Positions 1-9,238 are shown, counted from the stretch's first letter. The stretch: 64,000 nt of DNA from Microbacterium ulmi (GCF_011759705.1 NZ_JAAOZF010000002.1:496001-560000), one strand, 5' to 3'. Numbers and translations are program-made. Notes: generated from the letters alone by a model not told the origin.

Positions 1-372
1 GGCGAAGAGCGCCCAGAGCGTCATCCCCCCTGAGACCGTCAGCACAGCGAGCACGAGCGCCGTCGCCGTGCGGATGACGTTTGCGAGCGCCATCACCCTG
101 CGCCGGTCGAAGCGATCGACGATGATCCCCGACGGGATGCCGAACACGAGCCAGGGCACGTAGGCGAGCGCCGCGAGCACCGAGATCGCCAGCGGGTCAT
201 GCGTGAGCGTCGTCGCGATGAGCGGAACGGCGATGCGGGCGATGCCGTCGGCGAGGTTGCTGAACCCCGCAGCCGCCCAGAGCATTGCGAAGGGGCGGCC
301 GAGCGGCGGTCTGCGCTTCGCGGGGGATGTCGTGTCGGCATCCGCCGACGCGATCGGTGCCGGTGCCCTCAT
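1..372 (-). CDS. MFS transporter, N-terminal part (runs off left edge)
   Basis: The first 124 codons of a major facilitator superfamily transporter; the rest lies beyond position 1. The translation has a short polar N-terminus, then hydrophobic helices and the typical MFS loop between TM2 and TM3 (GIIVDRFDRRRVM near residue 90). Substrate cannot be predicted. The ATG at 372 overlaps the stop of the small gene upstream by 4 bases (ATGA), so translation is probably coupled and the gene is the third member of an ArsR-led operon. A drug or metabolite exporter under ArsR control is a reasonable inference, not shown by sequence. Confidence 0.85.
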   Translation of the reverse strand, partial: MRAPAPIASADADTTSPAKRRPPLGRPFAMLWAAAGFSNLADGIARIAVPLIATTLTHDPLAISVLAALAYVPWLVFGIPSGIIVDRFDRRRVMALANVIRTATALVLAVLTVSGGMTLWALFA

Positions 373-587
373 CGCAGGCCGAGCCAGTGCGCCTCGGCGC
401 GATGCGCGTCCCGCGCGGCCGCGGCATCCTGCACCGTCGTGCGCGCCGGTACTGCGCCGGCGACGCGGTCTGCCCGGCGCTGGATGCGCCACGCCACGAC
501 GTCGGCGATGCGCACGGCGATAGCGAGCGCGACCCGCTCCGCGGGAGTGGGCTGCGACGTGATCCGCGTCGCGTGTACGAGGGCCAT
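369..587 (-). CDS. small hypothetical protein (72 aa) between ArsR and MFS genes
   Basis: A 72-residue basic, alanine- and arginine-rich protein with no recognisable domain and no membrane segment. The middle third (AERVALAIAVRIADVVAWRI) could form an amphipathic helix. It is supported as a gene by its packing: its ATG overlaps the ArsR stop (TGATG, positions 585-589) and its stop overlaps the MFS ATG (ATGA, 369-372), so all three genes are probably translated in a coupled way. Function unknown; a small accessory of the transporter or regulator is a guess. Confidence 0.65.
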   Translation of the reverse strand: MALVHATRITSQPTPAERVALAIAVRIADVVAWRIQRRADRVAGAVPARTTVQDAAAARDAHRAEAHWLGLR

Positions 588-1216
588 CAGTGGTCCGTCC
601 CTTCCGTCTGGGGCTTGGCATCGTCGATGGGGAACAGGTCGAGACGCATGAGGTAGGTCCGCACTCCGTCGCCCTGCTGATCGCGGTACTTCTCGACCGC
701 TTCCGTCACGATCGCGTGGATGCGCTCGGAGATGTCCTGAAACTGCTCCTTCGTGAGCCGCGTCGTCGCGGTGGACAGATCCGCCGCCGTCTCGTCGACG
801 TCGCCCGTCCTCATCGACTCGTCGATGAAGTGCATGAGCTGCTCGTGGCGCTGGCGGTAGACCTCCGTGATGACGATCTGCGAGGCGGCACGGCCCGAGG
901 GGGTGCGGACGGCATCCGGACTCGACATCGTCACGGAGCCTCGTGGGCGCTCCCACCAGCGCTCCCTCGCCGTGCCCCGCCCCTCCACCTCCCGGATGAG
1001 ATCGTGTTTCGCGAGGGCGCGCAGGTGGTAGCTCGTCGCACCGCTGGACTCCCCCAGACGCTCCGCGAGCGAGCTCGCCGTCTGCGGGCCGTACTGGCTG
1101 AGGATGTCGAAGATCCGTACGCGCAGCGGGTGTGCGAGGGCCTTCAGCGCTCCGGCATCGAGCACCCGGCTCTCACCGGTCGACGCGGGGGCCTCGGCGT
1201 CGTGCGATTCGGTCAT
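587..1216 (-). CDS. ArsR-family winged-helix transcriptional regulator
   Basis: A 209-aa regulator. Residues about 20-90 form an ArsR/HTH_20-type winged helix: LKALAHPLRVRIFDILS, then a recognition helix near SSGATSYHLRALAKHDLI. The C-terminal half is a helical extension of the kind found in larger ArsR-like regulators that pair with MFS exporters; no metal-binding cysteine cluster is present, so it is probably not a metal sensor. The start at 1216 is preferred over upstream non-ATG options because a good promoter ends six bases before it, which implies a leaderless mRNA. It leads the operon with the 72-aa protein and the MFS transporter and probably represses it. Confidence 0.85.
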   Translation of the reverse strand: MTESHDAEAPASTGESRVLDAGALKALAHPLRVRIFDILSQYGPQTASSLAERLGESSGATSYHLRALAKHDLIREVEGRGTARERWWERPRGSVTMSSPDAVRTPSGRAASQIVITEVYRQRHEQLMHFIDESMRTGDVDETAADLSTATTRLTKEQFQDISERIHAIVTEAVEKYRDQQGDGVRTYLMRLDLFPIDDAKPQTEGTDH

Positions 1217-1222
1217 GACATC

Positions 1223-1265
1223 AGGGTAACCATGCAAACATCCCTTTGCAAGCACTTCTTTGCAT
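1223..1265 (-). promoter_or_regulatory. arsR operon promoter with TTTGCAT/ATGCAAA operator repeats
   Basis: On the minus strand a -35 element TTGCAA (1251-1246), a 17-base spacer and a -10 element TACCCT (1228-1223) are followed after six bases by the arsR ATG, a leaderless arrangement. Three related heptamers cover this promoter: ATGCAAA (1232-1238), TTTGCAA (1245-1251) and TTTGCAT (1259-1265). The first and third form a perfect inverted repeat. They sit on the -35 and spacer, as expected for an autorepressor operator. Binding is inferred. Confidence 0.6.
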
Positions 1266-1308
1266 AGATTCGTCTGCATGCTGTGCGACTCGCTCTAGGC
1301 TGGTGGCC

Positions 1309-3357
1309 ATGACCGATGCCAATCCGCTGCTCGCGCCCAGTGCGCTCCCGTACGGCCTGCCCGACTACTCGCTCATCGAGCCTGGGCACTACCTGCCCGC
1401 GTTCGAAGCGGCGTTCCAGGAGCACACGCGCGAGGTCTCGGCCATCACGCGGGTCCGGTCGATGCCGACGTTCGAGAACACGATGGTGCCGCTGGAGGCG
1501 AGCGGGAGGCTCCTCGGCGATGTGGCCCGCACCTTCTACACCGTCAGCTCCGCCGATGCGACCGACGCGATCCAGGAGATCGACGAAGCGCTCGCACCGC
1601 TCATGGCGGCCCACACCGATGCCATCCAGCTCGACGCAGAGCTCTACCGGCGCATCAAGACCCTCCATGACCGGCTCGACGAGCTCGCGCTCGAGCCGGA
1701 GCAGCGGTACCTCGTCGAGCGGCACTTCCGCGAGATGACGCAGGCGGGCGCGGGATTGGATGCCGAGGCCAAGGCCCGTCTGACGGAGCTCAATCAGCGA
1801 CTGTCGTCCCTCACGACGACGTTCGAGAAGAACCTCCTCGCCGACACGAACGACCTGGCCGTCGTCTTCGACGATGCCGCCGAGCTCGACGGGCTCACGG
1901 AGAGCGAGCTCTCGGCCGCGGTGCAGAACGCCGTCGACCGCGGGCTGGAGGGCAAGCACGTCGTGACGCTCACGCTGTTCACGGGGCATCCCTACCTCGC
2001 GAGTCTCACCAACCGCGAGAGCCGTCGCCGCATCCTCGAGGCGTCCCGCTCCCGCGGAGCACGCGGCAACGAGAACGACAACCGCGACGTGCTGCGCGAG
2101 ATCGTGCGCCTGCGCGCCGAGCGTGCCGAGCTCCTCGGCTTCGCGACGCACGCGGAGTATGTCACGTCCGACGAGACGGCAGGCTCCCCTGAGGCGGTCC
2201 ACGACCTGCTCCGTCGGCTCGCCGCGCCGGCCGCGACCAACGCCTCCCGCGAGCAGGCGGCCCTGCAGGAGATCGTGGATGCCGAGCCCGAGCCGTTCCC
2301 GCTCGAGGCGCACGACTGGGCGTTCTACACGGAGAAGGTGCGTCAGGCGCGGTTCGACCTCGATCGGACGGCGCTGCGCCCGTGGTTCGAGGCGGAGCGC
2401 GTTCTCCAGGACGGCGTCTTCCGCGCCGCGACCGAGCTGTACGGCATCACCTTCGCCGAGCGCCCCGATCTGCGCGCGTACCACCCCGACGTCCGCGTCT
2501 TCGAGCTGCACAACGCCGACGGCAGCGCGCTCGGGCTGTTCCTGCTCGACCTCTACACGCGCGACACGAAGCGCGGCGGCGCGTGGATGAACTCGATCGT
2601 GTCGCAGTCACGGCTGCGCGGCACGAAGCCGATCGTCGTCAACAACCTCAACGTGCCCAAGCCCGCCCCCGGCAGGCCGACGCTGCTGACTCTCGACGAC
2701 GTCACGACGCTGTTCCATGAGTTCGGGCACGCGCTGCACGGCCTGTTCGCGACGGTCACCTACCCGCACTTCGCCGGTACCGCCGTCTTCCGCGACTTCG
2801 TCGAGTTCCCGAGCCAGGTCAACGAGATGTGGATCTACTGGCCCGCGATCCTCGCGGGATATGCGAAGCACGTCGAGACCGGCGAGCCGCTGCCGGCCGA
2901 GGTCATCGACAAGCTGCTGGCCTCCGAGACGTTCAACCAGGGCTTCGCCACGAGCGAGTACCTCGCCGCGAGCTGGATCGATCAGGCGTGGCATTCGCTG
3001 ACGGCCGAGCAGGCGGGCGCCGACATCGACGTCGCCGGGTTCGAGGCGTCCGCCCTCGCCGACATCGGACTCGACAATCCCGTCGTTCCGACGCGCTACT
3101 CGTCGACCTACTTCGCGCACGTCTTCTCCGGCGGATACAGCGCGGGCTACTACTCGTATATCTGGAGCGAAGTGCTCGACGCCGACACGGTCGAGTGGTT
3201 CCGTGAGAACGGCGGGCTCACCCGCGCGAACGGCGAGCGGTTCCGCGACCGGCTCCTCGGCGTCGGCGGCTCGAAGGATCCCCTCGAGGCCTACCGCGAC
3301 TTCCGCGGGCGGGATGCCGACATCCGGCCTCTCCTGGAGCGCCGAGGACTCGCCTGA
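1309..3357 (+). CDS. dcp: M3-family metallopeptidase (peptidyl-dipeptidase Dcp-like)
   Basis: A 682-aa zinc peptidase of the thimet oligopeptidase/Dcp family, which removes dipeptides or cleaves short peptides in the cytoplasm. The zinc motif HEFGHALH is at residues 470-477, inside the family's usual C-terminal catalytic half, and the glutamate-rich downstream region and the Tyr-rich segment near the C-terminus (SGGYSAGYYSYIW) match M3 substrate-binding elements. Length fits the family. The ATG at 1309 is chosen because it gives the conserved N-terminus (NPLL, LPDYSLIEPGHYLPAFE). The gene is followed after one base by the methyltransferase. No signal peptide is present. Confidence 0.93.
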   Translation: MTDANPLLAPSALPYGLPDYSLIEPGHYLPAFEAAFQEHTREVSAITRVRSMPTFENTMVPLEASGRLLGDVARTFYTVSSADATDAIQEIDEALAPLMAAHTDAIQLDAELYRRIKTLHDRLDELALEPEQRYLVERHFREMTQAGAGLDAEAKARLTELNQRLSSLTTTFEKNLLADTNDLAVVFDDAAELDGLTESELSAAVQNAVDRGLEGKHVVTLTLFTGHPYLASLTNRESRRRILEASRSRGARGNENDNRDVLREIVRLRAERAELLGFATHAEYVTSDETAGSPEAVHDLLRRLAAPAATNASREQAALQEIVDAEPEPFPLEAHDWAFYTEKVRQARFDLDRTALRPWFEAERVLQDGVFRAATELYGITFAERPDLRAYHPDVRVFELHNADGSALGLFLLDLYTRDTKRGGAWMNSIVSQSRLRGTKPIVVNNLNVPKPAPGRPTLLTLDDVTTLFHEFGHALHGLFATVTYPHFAGTAVFRDFVEFPSQVNEMWIYWPAILAGYAKHVETGEPLPAEVIDKLLASETFNQGFATSEYLAASWIDQAWHSLTAEQAGADIDVAGFEASALADIGLDNPVVPTRYSSTYFAHVFSGGYSAGYYSYIWSEVLDADTVEWFRENGGLTRANGERFRDRLLGVGGSKDPLEAYRDFRGRDADIRPLLERRGLA

Positions 3358-3358
3358 C

Positions 3359-3994
3359 GTGGATGCCGACGCGGTGCGCCGCGCCATCCGCGAGGCGTTC
3401 GACGAGCGGGCGGAGGCCTACGACGAGAGTGCGATGCACCGCGCCCTCGCCTCGGAGGCCGCCGCGTTCGCCGAGCTCGCGACGGTGCGGACGGTCCTCG
3501 ACGTCGCGACCGGGACAGGGCTCGTACTCCGCGCGCTCGCCGAGCGACGGCCGCAGCTGCGGATGACGGGCGTCGACGTGTCGGCCGGCATGCTCGCCGT
3601 CGCGCGACGGGCCCTTCCCTCGGCCGAATGGGTCCAGGCCGACGCCGTCGCCCTGCCCGCCGCGGACGGCTCCGTCGATCTGGTCACGTGCGCGACGGCG
3701 CTGCACATCATCGTCGACACGGACGCCGCCATCTCCGAGTGGGCGCGCGTGCTCGCGCCGGGAGGCAGGGTCGTGACGGCGACGTTCGCACAAGGCGACC
3801 ACGAGCCGGGCCACGTGCACGCGCAGACGCATGACAGGGCCGCCCCGCGCTACCCGCGCGTGCACGGCCCGTTCGCGTCGCCGGAAGCGCTCGCCCGCAC
3901 GGTCGCCGGTGCCGGGTTCGCCGTGTCGCGTCACGCTCTCTGGTCGTATGCAGACGACCACGTGCTCATCGCGGAGCTGACGCTCGACGGCTGA
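3359..3994 (+). CDS. class I SAM-dependent methyltransferase
   Basis: A 211-aa methyltransferase of the Methyltransf_11/UbiE type. Motif I is seen as VLDVATGTG around residue 45, an acidic residue after the second strand (GVDVSAG) would bind the adenosyl ribose, and LAPGGRVVTATF is the usual post-motif. Substrate unknown. The GTG at 3359 is taken as start: it lies one base after the peptidase stop and gives a protein that begins directly with the conserved helix before motif I. The pair is probably co-transcribed. It converges on clpX with about 20 bases between the ends. Confidence 0.8.
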   Translation: MDADAVRRAIREAFDERAEAYDESAMHRALASEAAAFAELATVRTVLDVATGTGLVLRALAERRPQLRMTGVDVSAGMLAVARRALPSAEWVQADAVALPAADGSVDLVTCATALHIIVDTDAAISEWARVLAPGGRVVTATFAQGDHEPGHVHAQTHDRAAPRYPRVHGPFASPEALARTVAGAGFAVSRHALWSYADDHVLIAELTLDG

Positions 3995-4013
3995 TCCCCG
4001 CGGTCGACGGGGC

Positions 4014-5282
4014 TCAGGCGCTCTTGCGCTTCTGCCTCAGGATGAGCGTCGGCGGAGCGCCCTCGTCGACCGACGCGCGCGTCACGATGACCTTGTCGAC
4101 GTCTTCCGCGGAGGGGATCTCGAACATGATCGGACCGAGCACGTCCTCCAGGATCGCGCGCAGACCACGGGCGCCCGTCTTGCGGGCGACGGCGAGCTCG
4201 GCGATCGCCTCGAGCGCGTCGTGCTCGAACTCCAACTCGACATCGTCGAGCTGGAACATGCGCTGGTACTGCTTGACGAGCGCATTCTTCGGCTCTGTCA
4301 GGATCTCCATGAGCGCGACCCGGTCGAGCGGCGATACCGACGCGACGACCGGCAGGCGTCCGATGAACTCGGGGATGAGCCCGAACTTGTGGAGGTCTTC
4401 GGGCTGCACCTCGCTGAACAGGTTGAGGTCGTCGCCCTTGCTGTGCAGCGGTGCGCCGAATCCGACGCCGTGCTTGCCGACCCGCGACGAGATGATGTCT
4501 TCGAGCCCCGCGAACGCGCCCGCCACGATGAACAGCACGTTGGTCGTGTCGATCTGGATGAACTCCTGGTGCGGGTGCTTGCGACCGCCCTGCGGTGGAA
4601 CCGATGCGACCGTGCCTTCGAGGATCTTCAGGAGCGCCTGCTGGACGCCCTCGCCCGAGACATCGCGCGTGATCGAGGGGTTCTCCGCCTTGCGAGCGAT
4701 CTTGTCGACCTCGTCGATGTAGATGATGCCGGTCTCTGCGCGCTTCGTGTCGAAGTCCGCGGCCTGCAGGAGCTTGAGGAGGATGTTCTCGACGTCTTCG
4801 CCGACATAGCCCGCCTCGGTGAGCGCGGTCGCATCGGCGACCGCGAAGGGGACGTTGAGGCGCTTCGCGAGCGTCTGCGCGAGGTACGTCTTGCCGCAGC
4901 CGGTGGGGCCCAGCAGGAGGATGTTGCTCTTCGCGAGCTCGATCTCGTCGGCGCGCTGCTCGGCGGGCTGGATCGTGCCGTGCGCACGCACGCGCTTGTA
5001 GTGGTTGTAGACCGCGACCGACAGCGCGCGCTTCGCGTCGTCCTGACCGACGACGTACTCCTCGAGGAAGGCGAAGATCTCACGGGGCTTGGGAAGATCG
5101 AAGTCCGAGACGACGCCCGCCCCCTGCTCGGCGGCACGCTCCTCGATGATCTCGTTGCACAGCTCGACGCACTCGTCGCAGATGTACACACCGGGGCCCG
5201 CGATGAGCTGCTGGACCTGCTTCTGGCTCTTGCCGCAGAAAGAGCACTTGAACAGGTCGGCGCTCTCACCGATACGTGCCAT
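4014..5282 (-). CDS. clpX: ClpX, ATP-dependent unfoldase of the ClpXP protease
   Basis: A 422-aa AAA+ unfoldase that recognises tagged proteins and feeds them to ClpP. The N-terminal zinc-binding domain has Cys13, Cys16, Cys35 and Cys38. Walker A is GPTGCGKT (residues 125-132) and Walker B is IYIDEVDK (about 187-194); the RKSA end follows the normal C-terminal domain. Length is typical. It lies downstream of clpP1-clpP2 on the same strand, separated from clpP2 by a strong terminator hairpin, so it may have its own promoter. Partner proteins ClpP1, ClpP2 and ClpS are all encoded in this window. Confidence 0.98.
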   Translation of the reverse strand: MARIGESADLFKCSFCGKSQKQVQQLIAGPGVYICDECVELCNEIIEERAAEQGAGVVSDFDLPKPREIFAFLEEYVVGQDDAKRALSVAVYNHYKRVRAHGTIQPAEQRADEIELAKSNILLLGPTGCGKTYLAQTLAKRLNVPFAVADATALTEAGYVGEDVENILLKLLQAADFDTKRAETGIIYIDEVDKIARKAENPSITRDVSGEGVQQALLKILEGTVASVPPQGGRKHPHQEFIQIDTTNVLFIVAGAFAGLEDIISSRVGKHGVGFGAPLHSKGDDLNLFSEVQPEDLHKFGLIPEFIGRLPVVASVSPLDRVALMEILTEPKNALVKQYQRMFQLDDVELEFEHDALEAIAELAVARKTGARGLRAILEDVLGPIMFEIPSAEDVDKVIVTRASVDEGAPPTLILRQKRKSA

Positions 5283-5405
5283 CGGGCCTCTCCTCGCAGC
5301 TGACGGGGCACTTCCCCCCGGAATGGTTCGAGCCTAGACGCTCCCGCCGACGCGGGGGCGTATCGCCACGACGTTGTGAACGGATGCGGCATCCCGAACA
5401 TGACG

Positions 5406-5436
5406 ACGGGGATGCCGCGAGCCGCGGCATCCCCGT
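5406..5436 (-). terminator. rho-independent-type hairpin after clpP2
   Basis: Fourteen-base perfect stem (ACGGGGATGCCGCG with its complement) and a three-base loop, between the clpP2 stop and the clpX start. No T-run follows, as is common in high-GC actinobacteria. The stem contains the GGATGCC word that recurs at other terminators here. Confidence 0.75.
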
Positions 5437-5450
5437 GTCTTCCCGTGTCG

Positions 5451-6125
5451 CTACTTCGTGAGCGCCGCGGGCGTGCGCTTGCGCGTCGTCAGGACCTGGT
5501 CGACGAGTCCGTACGTGACGGACTCCTCCGCGGACAGGATCTTGTCGCGGTCGATGTCGCGGTTGACCTCGGCCTGCGTCTTGTTCGAGTGCTTCGAGAG
5601 CGTCTCCTCGAGCCACGTGCGCATGCGGAGGATCTCCTGCGCCTGGATCTCGATGTCGGACGCCTGGCCGTGACCGGCCTCGCCCATGGCGGGCTGGTGG
5701 ATCAGGATCCGAGCGTTCGGCAGCGCGAGGCGCTTTCCGGGCGCACCGGCGGCGAGGAGCACCGCCGCGGCCGAGGCGGCCTGGCCGAGCACGACGGTCT
5801 GGATCTGCGGCGAGACGTACTGCATCGTGTCGTAGATCGCGGTCATCGCCGTGAACGAGCCGCCGGGCGAGTTGATGTACATGATGATGTCGCGGTCGGG
5901 ATCCTGGCTCTCGAGCACGAGCAGCTGCGCCATGACGTCGTCGGCGGACGCGTCGTCGACCTGCACGCCGAGGAAGATCACACGGTCCTCGAACAGCTTG
6001 TTGTACGGGTCCTGGCGCTTGTATCCGTAGGCGGTGCGCTCCTCGAACTGCGGAAGGACGTAACGGCTGCTCGGGACCTGGAGGCCCCGGGGGCTCGTCT
6101 GCGGACCGAAGGTGGGGGTGTGCAT
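5451..6125 (-). CDS. clpP2: ClpP2, ATP-dependent Clp protease proteolytic subunit
   Basis: A 224-aa ClpP serine protease subunit. The catalytic serine is in GQAASAA (Ser118), the histidine in LIHQP (His143), and the aspartate in the DRDKILSA segment. Actinobacteria usually make a mixed tetradecamer of ClpP1 and ClpP2 rings; the longer N-terminus and second position in the operon fit ClpP2. The ATG at 6125 is chosen because a GAGAGA purine stretch lies about eight bases upstream; longer starts would run into clpP1. It is separated by about 30 bases from clpP1 and is probably co-transcribed with it. Confidence 0.96.
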   Translation of the reverse strand: MHTPTFGPQTSPRGLQVPSSRYVLPQFEERTAYGYKRQDPYNKLFEDRVIFLGVQVDDASADDVMAQLLVLESQDPDRDIIMYINSPGGSFTAMTAIYDTMQYVSPQIQTVVLGQAASAAAVLLAAGAPGKRLALPNARILIHQPAMGEAGHGQASDIEIQAQEILRMRTWLEETLSKHSNKTQAEVNRDIDRDKILSAEESVTYGLVDQVLTTRKRTPAALTK

Positions 6126-6156
6126 TCTGCGTTCTCTCTCTTTCGCCTTCGGCCGG

Positions 6157-6741
6157 TCAGTTCGCGGTTCCGCCGCCGCCGACGACATCCGTCGCCGACT
6201 CGCGGATGTGGTCGACGAATCCGTACTCGAGCGCCTCCTGGGCGGTGAACCAGCGGTCGCGGTCGCCGTCCTCGTTGATCTGCTCGACGGACTTGCCCGT
6301 CTGCGCCGCCGTGATCTCGGCGAGCCTGTTCTTCATCGACACGATGAGCTGCGCCTGCGTCTGGATGTCGCTCGCGGTGCCGCCGAAGCCGCCGTGCGGC
6401 TGATGCAGCAGGACGCGCGCGTTGGGCGTGATGTAGCGCTTGCCCTTCGTGCCGGCCGTCAGCAGCAGCTGGCCCATCGAGGCCGCCATGCCGATGCCGA
6501 CGGTCACGATGTCGTTCGGGACGAACTGCATCGTGTCGTAGATCGCCATGCCCGCGGTGATGGAGCCGCCGGGTGAGTTGACGTAGAGGAAGATGTCCTT
6601 CTGGGAGTCCTCAGCTGCCAGAAGCAGGATCTTGGCGCAGATCTCGTTGGCGTTCTCGTCGCGCACCTCGGACCCGAGCCAGATGATGCGGTCCTTGAGG
6701 AGCCTGTCGAAGACGCTCGTCGCGACAAGGGGTTCGGCCAT
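6157..6741 (-). CDS. clpP1: ClpP1, ATP-dependent Clp protease proteolytic subunit
   Basis: A 194-aa ClpP subunit with catalytic Ser88 in GMAASMG, His113 in LLHQP and Asp162 in DRDRWF. It would combine with ClpP2 into the heteromeric protease core served by ClpX. The ATG at 6741 is preferred over the in-frame GTG two codons upstream because the AGGAG ribosome site sits five bases before the ATG and would overlap the GTG. It is upstream of clpP2 and about 80 bases downstream of the TPR gene. Confidence 0.97.
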   Translation of the reverse strand: MAEPLVATSVFDRLLKDRIIWLGSEVRDENANEICAKILLLAAEDSQKDIFLYVNSPGGSITAGMAIYDTMQFVPNDIVTVGIGMAASMGQLLLTAGTKGKRYITPNARVLLHQPHGGFGGTASDIQTQAQLIVSMKNRLAEITAAQTGKSVEQINEDGDRDRWFTAQEALEYGFVDHIRESATDVVGGGGTAN

Positions 6742-6821
6742 GTTCACTCCTGATTCGGTGGTCGTGGGATCGAATCTACCGGCGCGTCGGGGGCGACCCG
6801 CCCGTGTTCGCCGTGGGCAGA

Positions 6822-7313
6822 TCAGTCGCGCCGGCTCCCCAGCTCGCGCGCGTAGCCGGCGACCGATCGGGTGTAGCGCGACAGGTGCGGCGCGAGCGCC
6901 TGCAGAGAGATCGAGAGCCCGCGCAACGGGTCGCCCGCGCTGGCGAGTGCGAGGGCGTAGAAGGCGGATGCCTCGTCGTGCAGCGGCCCGCCGATGCTGT
7001 CGTCGTATGCGTCGCCGAGCATGCGCAGCGCCTCGTCGATCTTGCCGAGGTTGCGGATCGTGCTGGCGAGCTGGATGCGCGCGCGCGTACGGCGATAGGG
7101 GTCGAGGCCGCCCTCGAGAGCACGGCGGTACAACGCCTCGGCCTCGTCCTCGACGCCGGCCGAGTCGCGAGCGCCGGCACGCTCGAAGAGCGCAACGGGA
7201 TCGTCCGGGTCGCGCTCCATCGCCAGCGCGTCGATGCGTGCGATGCGCTCCTGGTCGGTCAGCGCGTCATCCGCCCAGACCTGTTCGACCCGTGCCTTCC
7301 AATCGGTCGTCAT
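6822..7313 (-). CDS. tetratricopeptide-repeat protein
   Basis: A 163-aa soluble, all-helical protein with TPR-like repeats (residues about 40-150, for example [20 protein letters not shown] and [12 protein letters not shown]). It resembles small TPR_5-type actinobacterial proteins of unknown role that bind other proteins. The start at 7313 has a purine-rich GAGAGAGGG upstream; an earlier in-frame start would overlap the terminator of tig. It lies between tig and clpP1 in the same orientation, which suggests but does not prove a link to protein folding or turnover. Confidence 0.75.
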   Translation of the reverse strand: MTTDWKARVEQVWADDALTDQERIARIDALAMERDPDDPVALFERAGARDSAGVEDEAEALYRRALEGGLDPYRRTRARIQLASTIRNLGKIDEALRMLGDAYDDSIGGPLHDEASAFYALALASAGDPLRGLSISLQALAPHLSRYTRSVAGYARELGSRRD

Positions 7314-7361
7314 CCGATCGCCCTCTCTCTCGTCGGCTCCGAGTCCGTCGCCGTTCGCGAA

Positions 7362-7395
7362 GGAGGGGGTGGATGCCGCGGCATCCACCCCCTCC
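7362..7395 (-). terminator. terminator palindrome after tig
   Basis: A 34-base perfect palindrome with 17-base arms beginning GGAGGGGGTGGATGCC, just after the tig stop. It can fold into a very stable hairpin. The centre is the GGATGCC word facing its complement. It separates tig from the TPR-clpP transcription unit. Confidence 0.75.
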
Positions 7396-7418
7396 ACGGT
7401 TCGTCGCTCGTGCGGCGA

Positions 7419-8849
7419 CTACTCCTTGTCGGCGGCGGCCTTCTTCTTGGAGGGCGCGCGCTTCTTCGCCGCGGGCTTCTCCTCCGCCTCGATGATCTCA
7501 TCGGCGTCGGCTGCGGCATCCGCGATGTCCTGCGCCTCTTCGACGACCTCGTCCTCGGCTGCGACCTCGTCCTCGATCGCGACGAAGCCGGCGAGATCGA
7601 CGGGGTTGCCGTTCGTGTCGACGACCGACACCTTGCCGAGGGCCACCGCGAGGGCCTTGTTGCGGGCGACCTCGCCGATGAGCGCCGGCAGCTGGTTGTT
7701 CTGCTGCAGCGTGTCGACGAACTCCTGCGGCGCCATGCCGTACTGCGCGGCGGACTGGATGAGGTACTGCGTGAGCTCGTCCTGCGAGACCTGGACGTCG
7801 AACTTCTCCGCGATCGCGTCCAGGAGAAGCTGCGTGCGGAACTGCTTCTCGCTCGCCTCCGTCACCTCCGCACGGTGCACGTCGTCCTCGAGGCGGCCCT
7901 CGGACTCGAGGTGGTTGTGCACCTCGTCCTCGATGACGCCCGTCGGAACGGGGATCTCGACCTCTGCGAGCAGCTTCTCGACGAGCTTGTCGCGCGCCGC
8001 GGAGCCCTGCGTGAAGACGGACTGCTCCGAGACGCGCTCCTTGAGGCTGTCGCGCAGTTCGGCGATCGTGTCGAACTCGCTCGCGATCTGCGCGAAGTCG
8101 TCGTCGGCCTCGGGGAGCTCGCGCTCCTTGACGGCCTTGACCGTGACGGAGACCTCCGCCTCCTCGCCGGCGTGATCGCCGCCGACGAGCTTCGAGCGGA
8201 ACGTCGTGTCCTCACCGGCGGTGAGCGAGTCGATGGCGTCGTCGATGCCCTCGAGGAGCTCCCCCGAGCCGACCTCGTACGACACGGCCTCGGCGCGGTC
8301 GATCTCGGCGCCGTCGATCGTCGCGACGAGGTCGAGCTCGACGAAGTCGCCCGACGCCGCGGGACGGTCGACCGTGATGAGAGTGCCGAAGCGACCGCGC
8401 AGGCGGTCGAGCTCCTCGTCGATCGACGCGTCGTCCGCCTCGACGGCGTCGACCTCGACGGTCGTGCCCTCGAAGGCCGGCAGTACGAACTCGGGGCGGA
8501 CGTCGACCTCGATCTCGACCTTGAGGTCGCCCGAGAAGTCCTTCTCCGCCGGCCACTCCTTGACGTCGGCGCTGGGGCGGCCCATGACGCGGATGCCGTG
8601 CTCCTCCACCGCGTCGCGGTAGAAGCGGTCGAGGCCGTCGCTGACGGCGTGCTCGAGCACCGCGGTGCGGCCGATGCGCTGGTCGATGATGGGGGCGGGG
8701 ACCTTGCCCTTGCGGAAGCCGGGGACCTGGACGTCCTGCGCGATGTGCTCGTAGGCGTGCGCGATGCTCGGCTTGAGGTCCTCGGGGGTGACCGTGATGT
8801 TCAGCTTCACCCGGGTGGGGCTGAGCTTCTCGACGGTGCTGTTGACCAT
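7419..8849 (-). CDS. tig: trigger factor, ribosome-associated chaperone/peptidyl-prolyl isomerase
   Basis: A 476-aa trigger factor that binds nascent chains at the ribosomal exit tunnel. The N-terminal ribosome-binding domain carries the signature GFRKGKVP (residues about 44-51, family signature GFRxGxxP), followed by an FKBP-type isomerase domain (about 160-245) and a helical C-terminal chaperone domain. The last 60 residues are a low-complexity acidic stretch ending in a lysine-rich tail, common in actinobacterial homologues. GAGGAG lies upstream of the ATG. It begins the minus-strand proteostasis block. Confidence 0.97.
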   Translation of the reverse strand: MVNSTVEKLSPTRVKLNITVTPEDLKPSIAHAYEHIAQDVQVPGFRKGKVPAPIIDQRIGRTAVLEHAVSDGLDRFYRDAVEEHGIRVMGRPSADVKEWPAEKDFSGDLKVEIEVDVRPEFVLPAFEGTTVEVDAVEADDASIDEELDRLRGRFGTLITVDRPAASGDFVELDLVATIDGAEIDRAEAVSYEVGSGELLEGIDDAIDSLTAGEDTTFRSKLVGGDHAGEEAEVSVTVKAVKERELPEADDDFAQIASEFDTIAELRDSLKERVSEQSVFTQGSAARDKLVEKLLAEVEIPVPTGVIEDEVHNHLESEGRLEDDVHRAEVTEASEKQFRTQLLLDAIAEKFDVQVSQDELTQYLIQSAAQYGMAPQEFVDTLQQNNQLPALIGEVARNKALAVALGKVSVVDTNGNPVDLAGFVAIEDEVAAEDEVVEEAQDIADAAADADEIIEAEEKPAAKKRAPSKKKAAADKE

Positions 8850-8868
8850 GCGTCGTTCTCCTCGTTCA

Positions 8869-8890
8869 GACCGCGCGGGAGCTCGCGGTC
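8869..8890 (-). other. inverted repeat in the tig leader
   Basis: Seven-base arms GACCGCG and CGCGGTC lie about 20 bases upstream of the tig ATG, between it and the displaced tRNA fragment. It could be part of the tig 5' leader or the former terminator/processing region of the tRNA that once stood here. No promoter could be assigned with confidence. Confidence 0.35.
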
Positions 8891-8915
8891 AGGTCTGGGT
8901 CTGTGGGGCCGTGAC

Positions 8916-8950
8916 GTCGGGGCGACAGGATGTGAACCTGCGGCCTCCCG
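8916..8950 (-). repeat. displaced tRNA-Pro 3' fragment (att-like repeat)
   Basis: Thirty-three of 35 bases match positions 13914-13948, the 3' end of the intact tRNA-Pro gene from the 3' strand of the anticodon stem through the T-arm and acceptor strand. The differences fall at 8932 (T-loop) and 8943 (variable loop). The CCA end is not kept. Bases further in (8951-8989) no longer match the tRNA. It is the expected outer attachment-site remnant of an element inserted in tRNA-Pro. Confidence 0.75.
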
Positions 8951-9189
8951 TGGCCACCGAGCCATTGCCGGGTGGCCCCGGCTGCCCCGGAATGTCTTGG
9001 GTTTCCTTGTGTCAGCAGGGAATACGGCGACGGCCGAACATAGAGTCTATCGGAACATCTGCGATCGCCTGCGGTCGATAGGGGTGGGCTGCCGATGACC
9101 GCCGGTCAGGCGTGGGTCGTGCCGAGCCCCGTGGCTTGTGGAGGATGATGAGCCGACCGTATGCGACCGAGGATCGAGTGGCGCAGGTA

Positions 9190-9220
9190 GATGGCCCTCG
9201 CCGGATTGGCGAGGGCCATC
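9190..9220 (-). terminator. hairpin after the DUF4389-type gene
   Basis: Thirteen-base perfect stem (GATGGCCCTCGCC) with a five-base loop, starting about 20 bases beyond the stop of the minus-strand membrane-protein gene. No T-run. Probably terminates that gene. Confidence 0.7.
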
Positions 9221-9238
9221 GTTCCGATAGACCGTCTT

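Noticed and set aside
1213-2511. A 432-codon frame antisense to the M3 peptidase
   Set aside because: GC-driven antisense frame without domain content; the sense gene has the HEFGH zinc site.
8916-8989. A second complete tRNA gene next to tig
   Set aside because: The outer bases CGGGGC can pair with the 3' end, giving a 73-base tRNA-like length, but the D-arm is absent, the anticodon stem has four pairs and a six-base loop, and the T-loop is mutated (TTCACAT).
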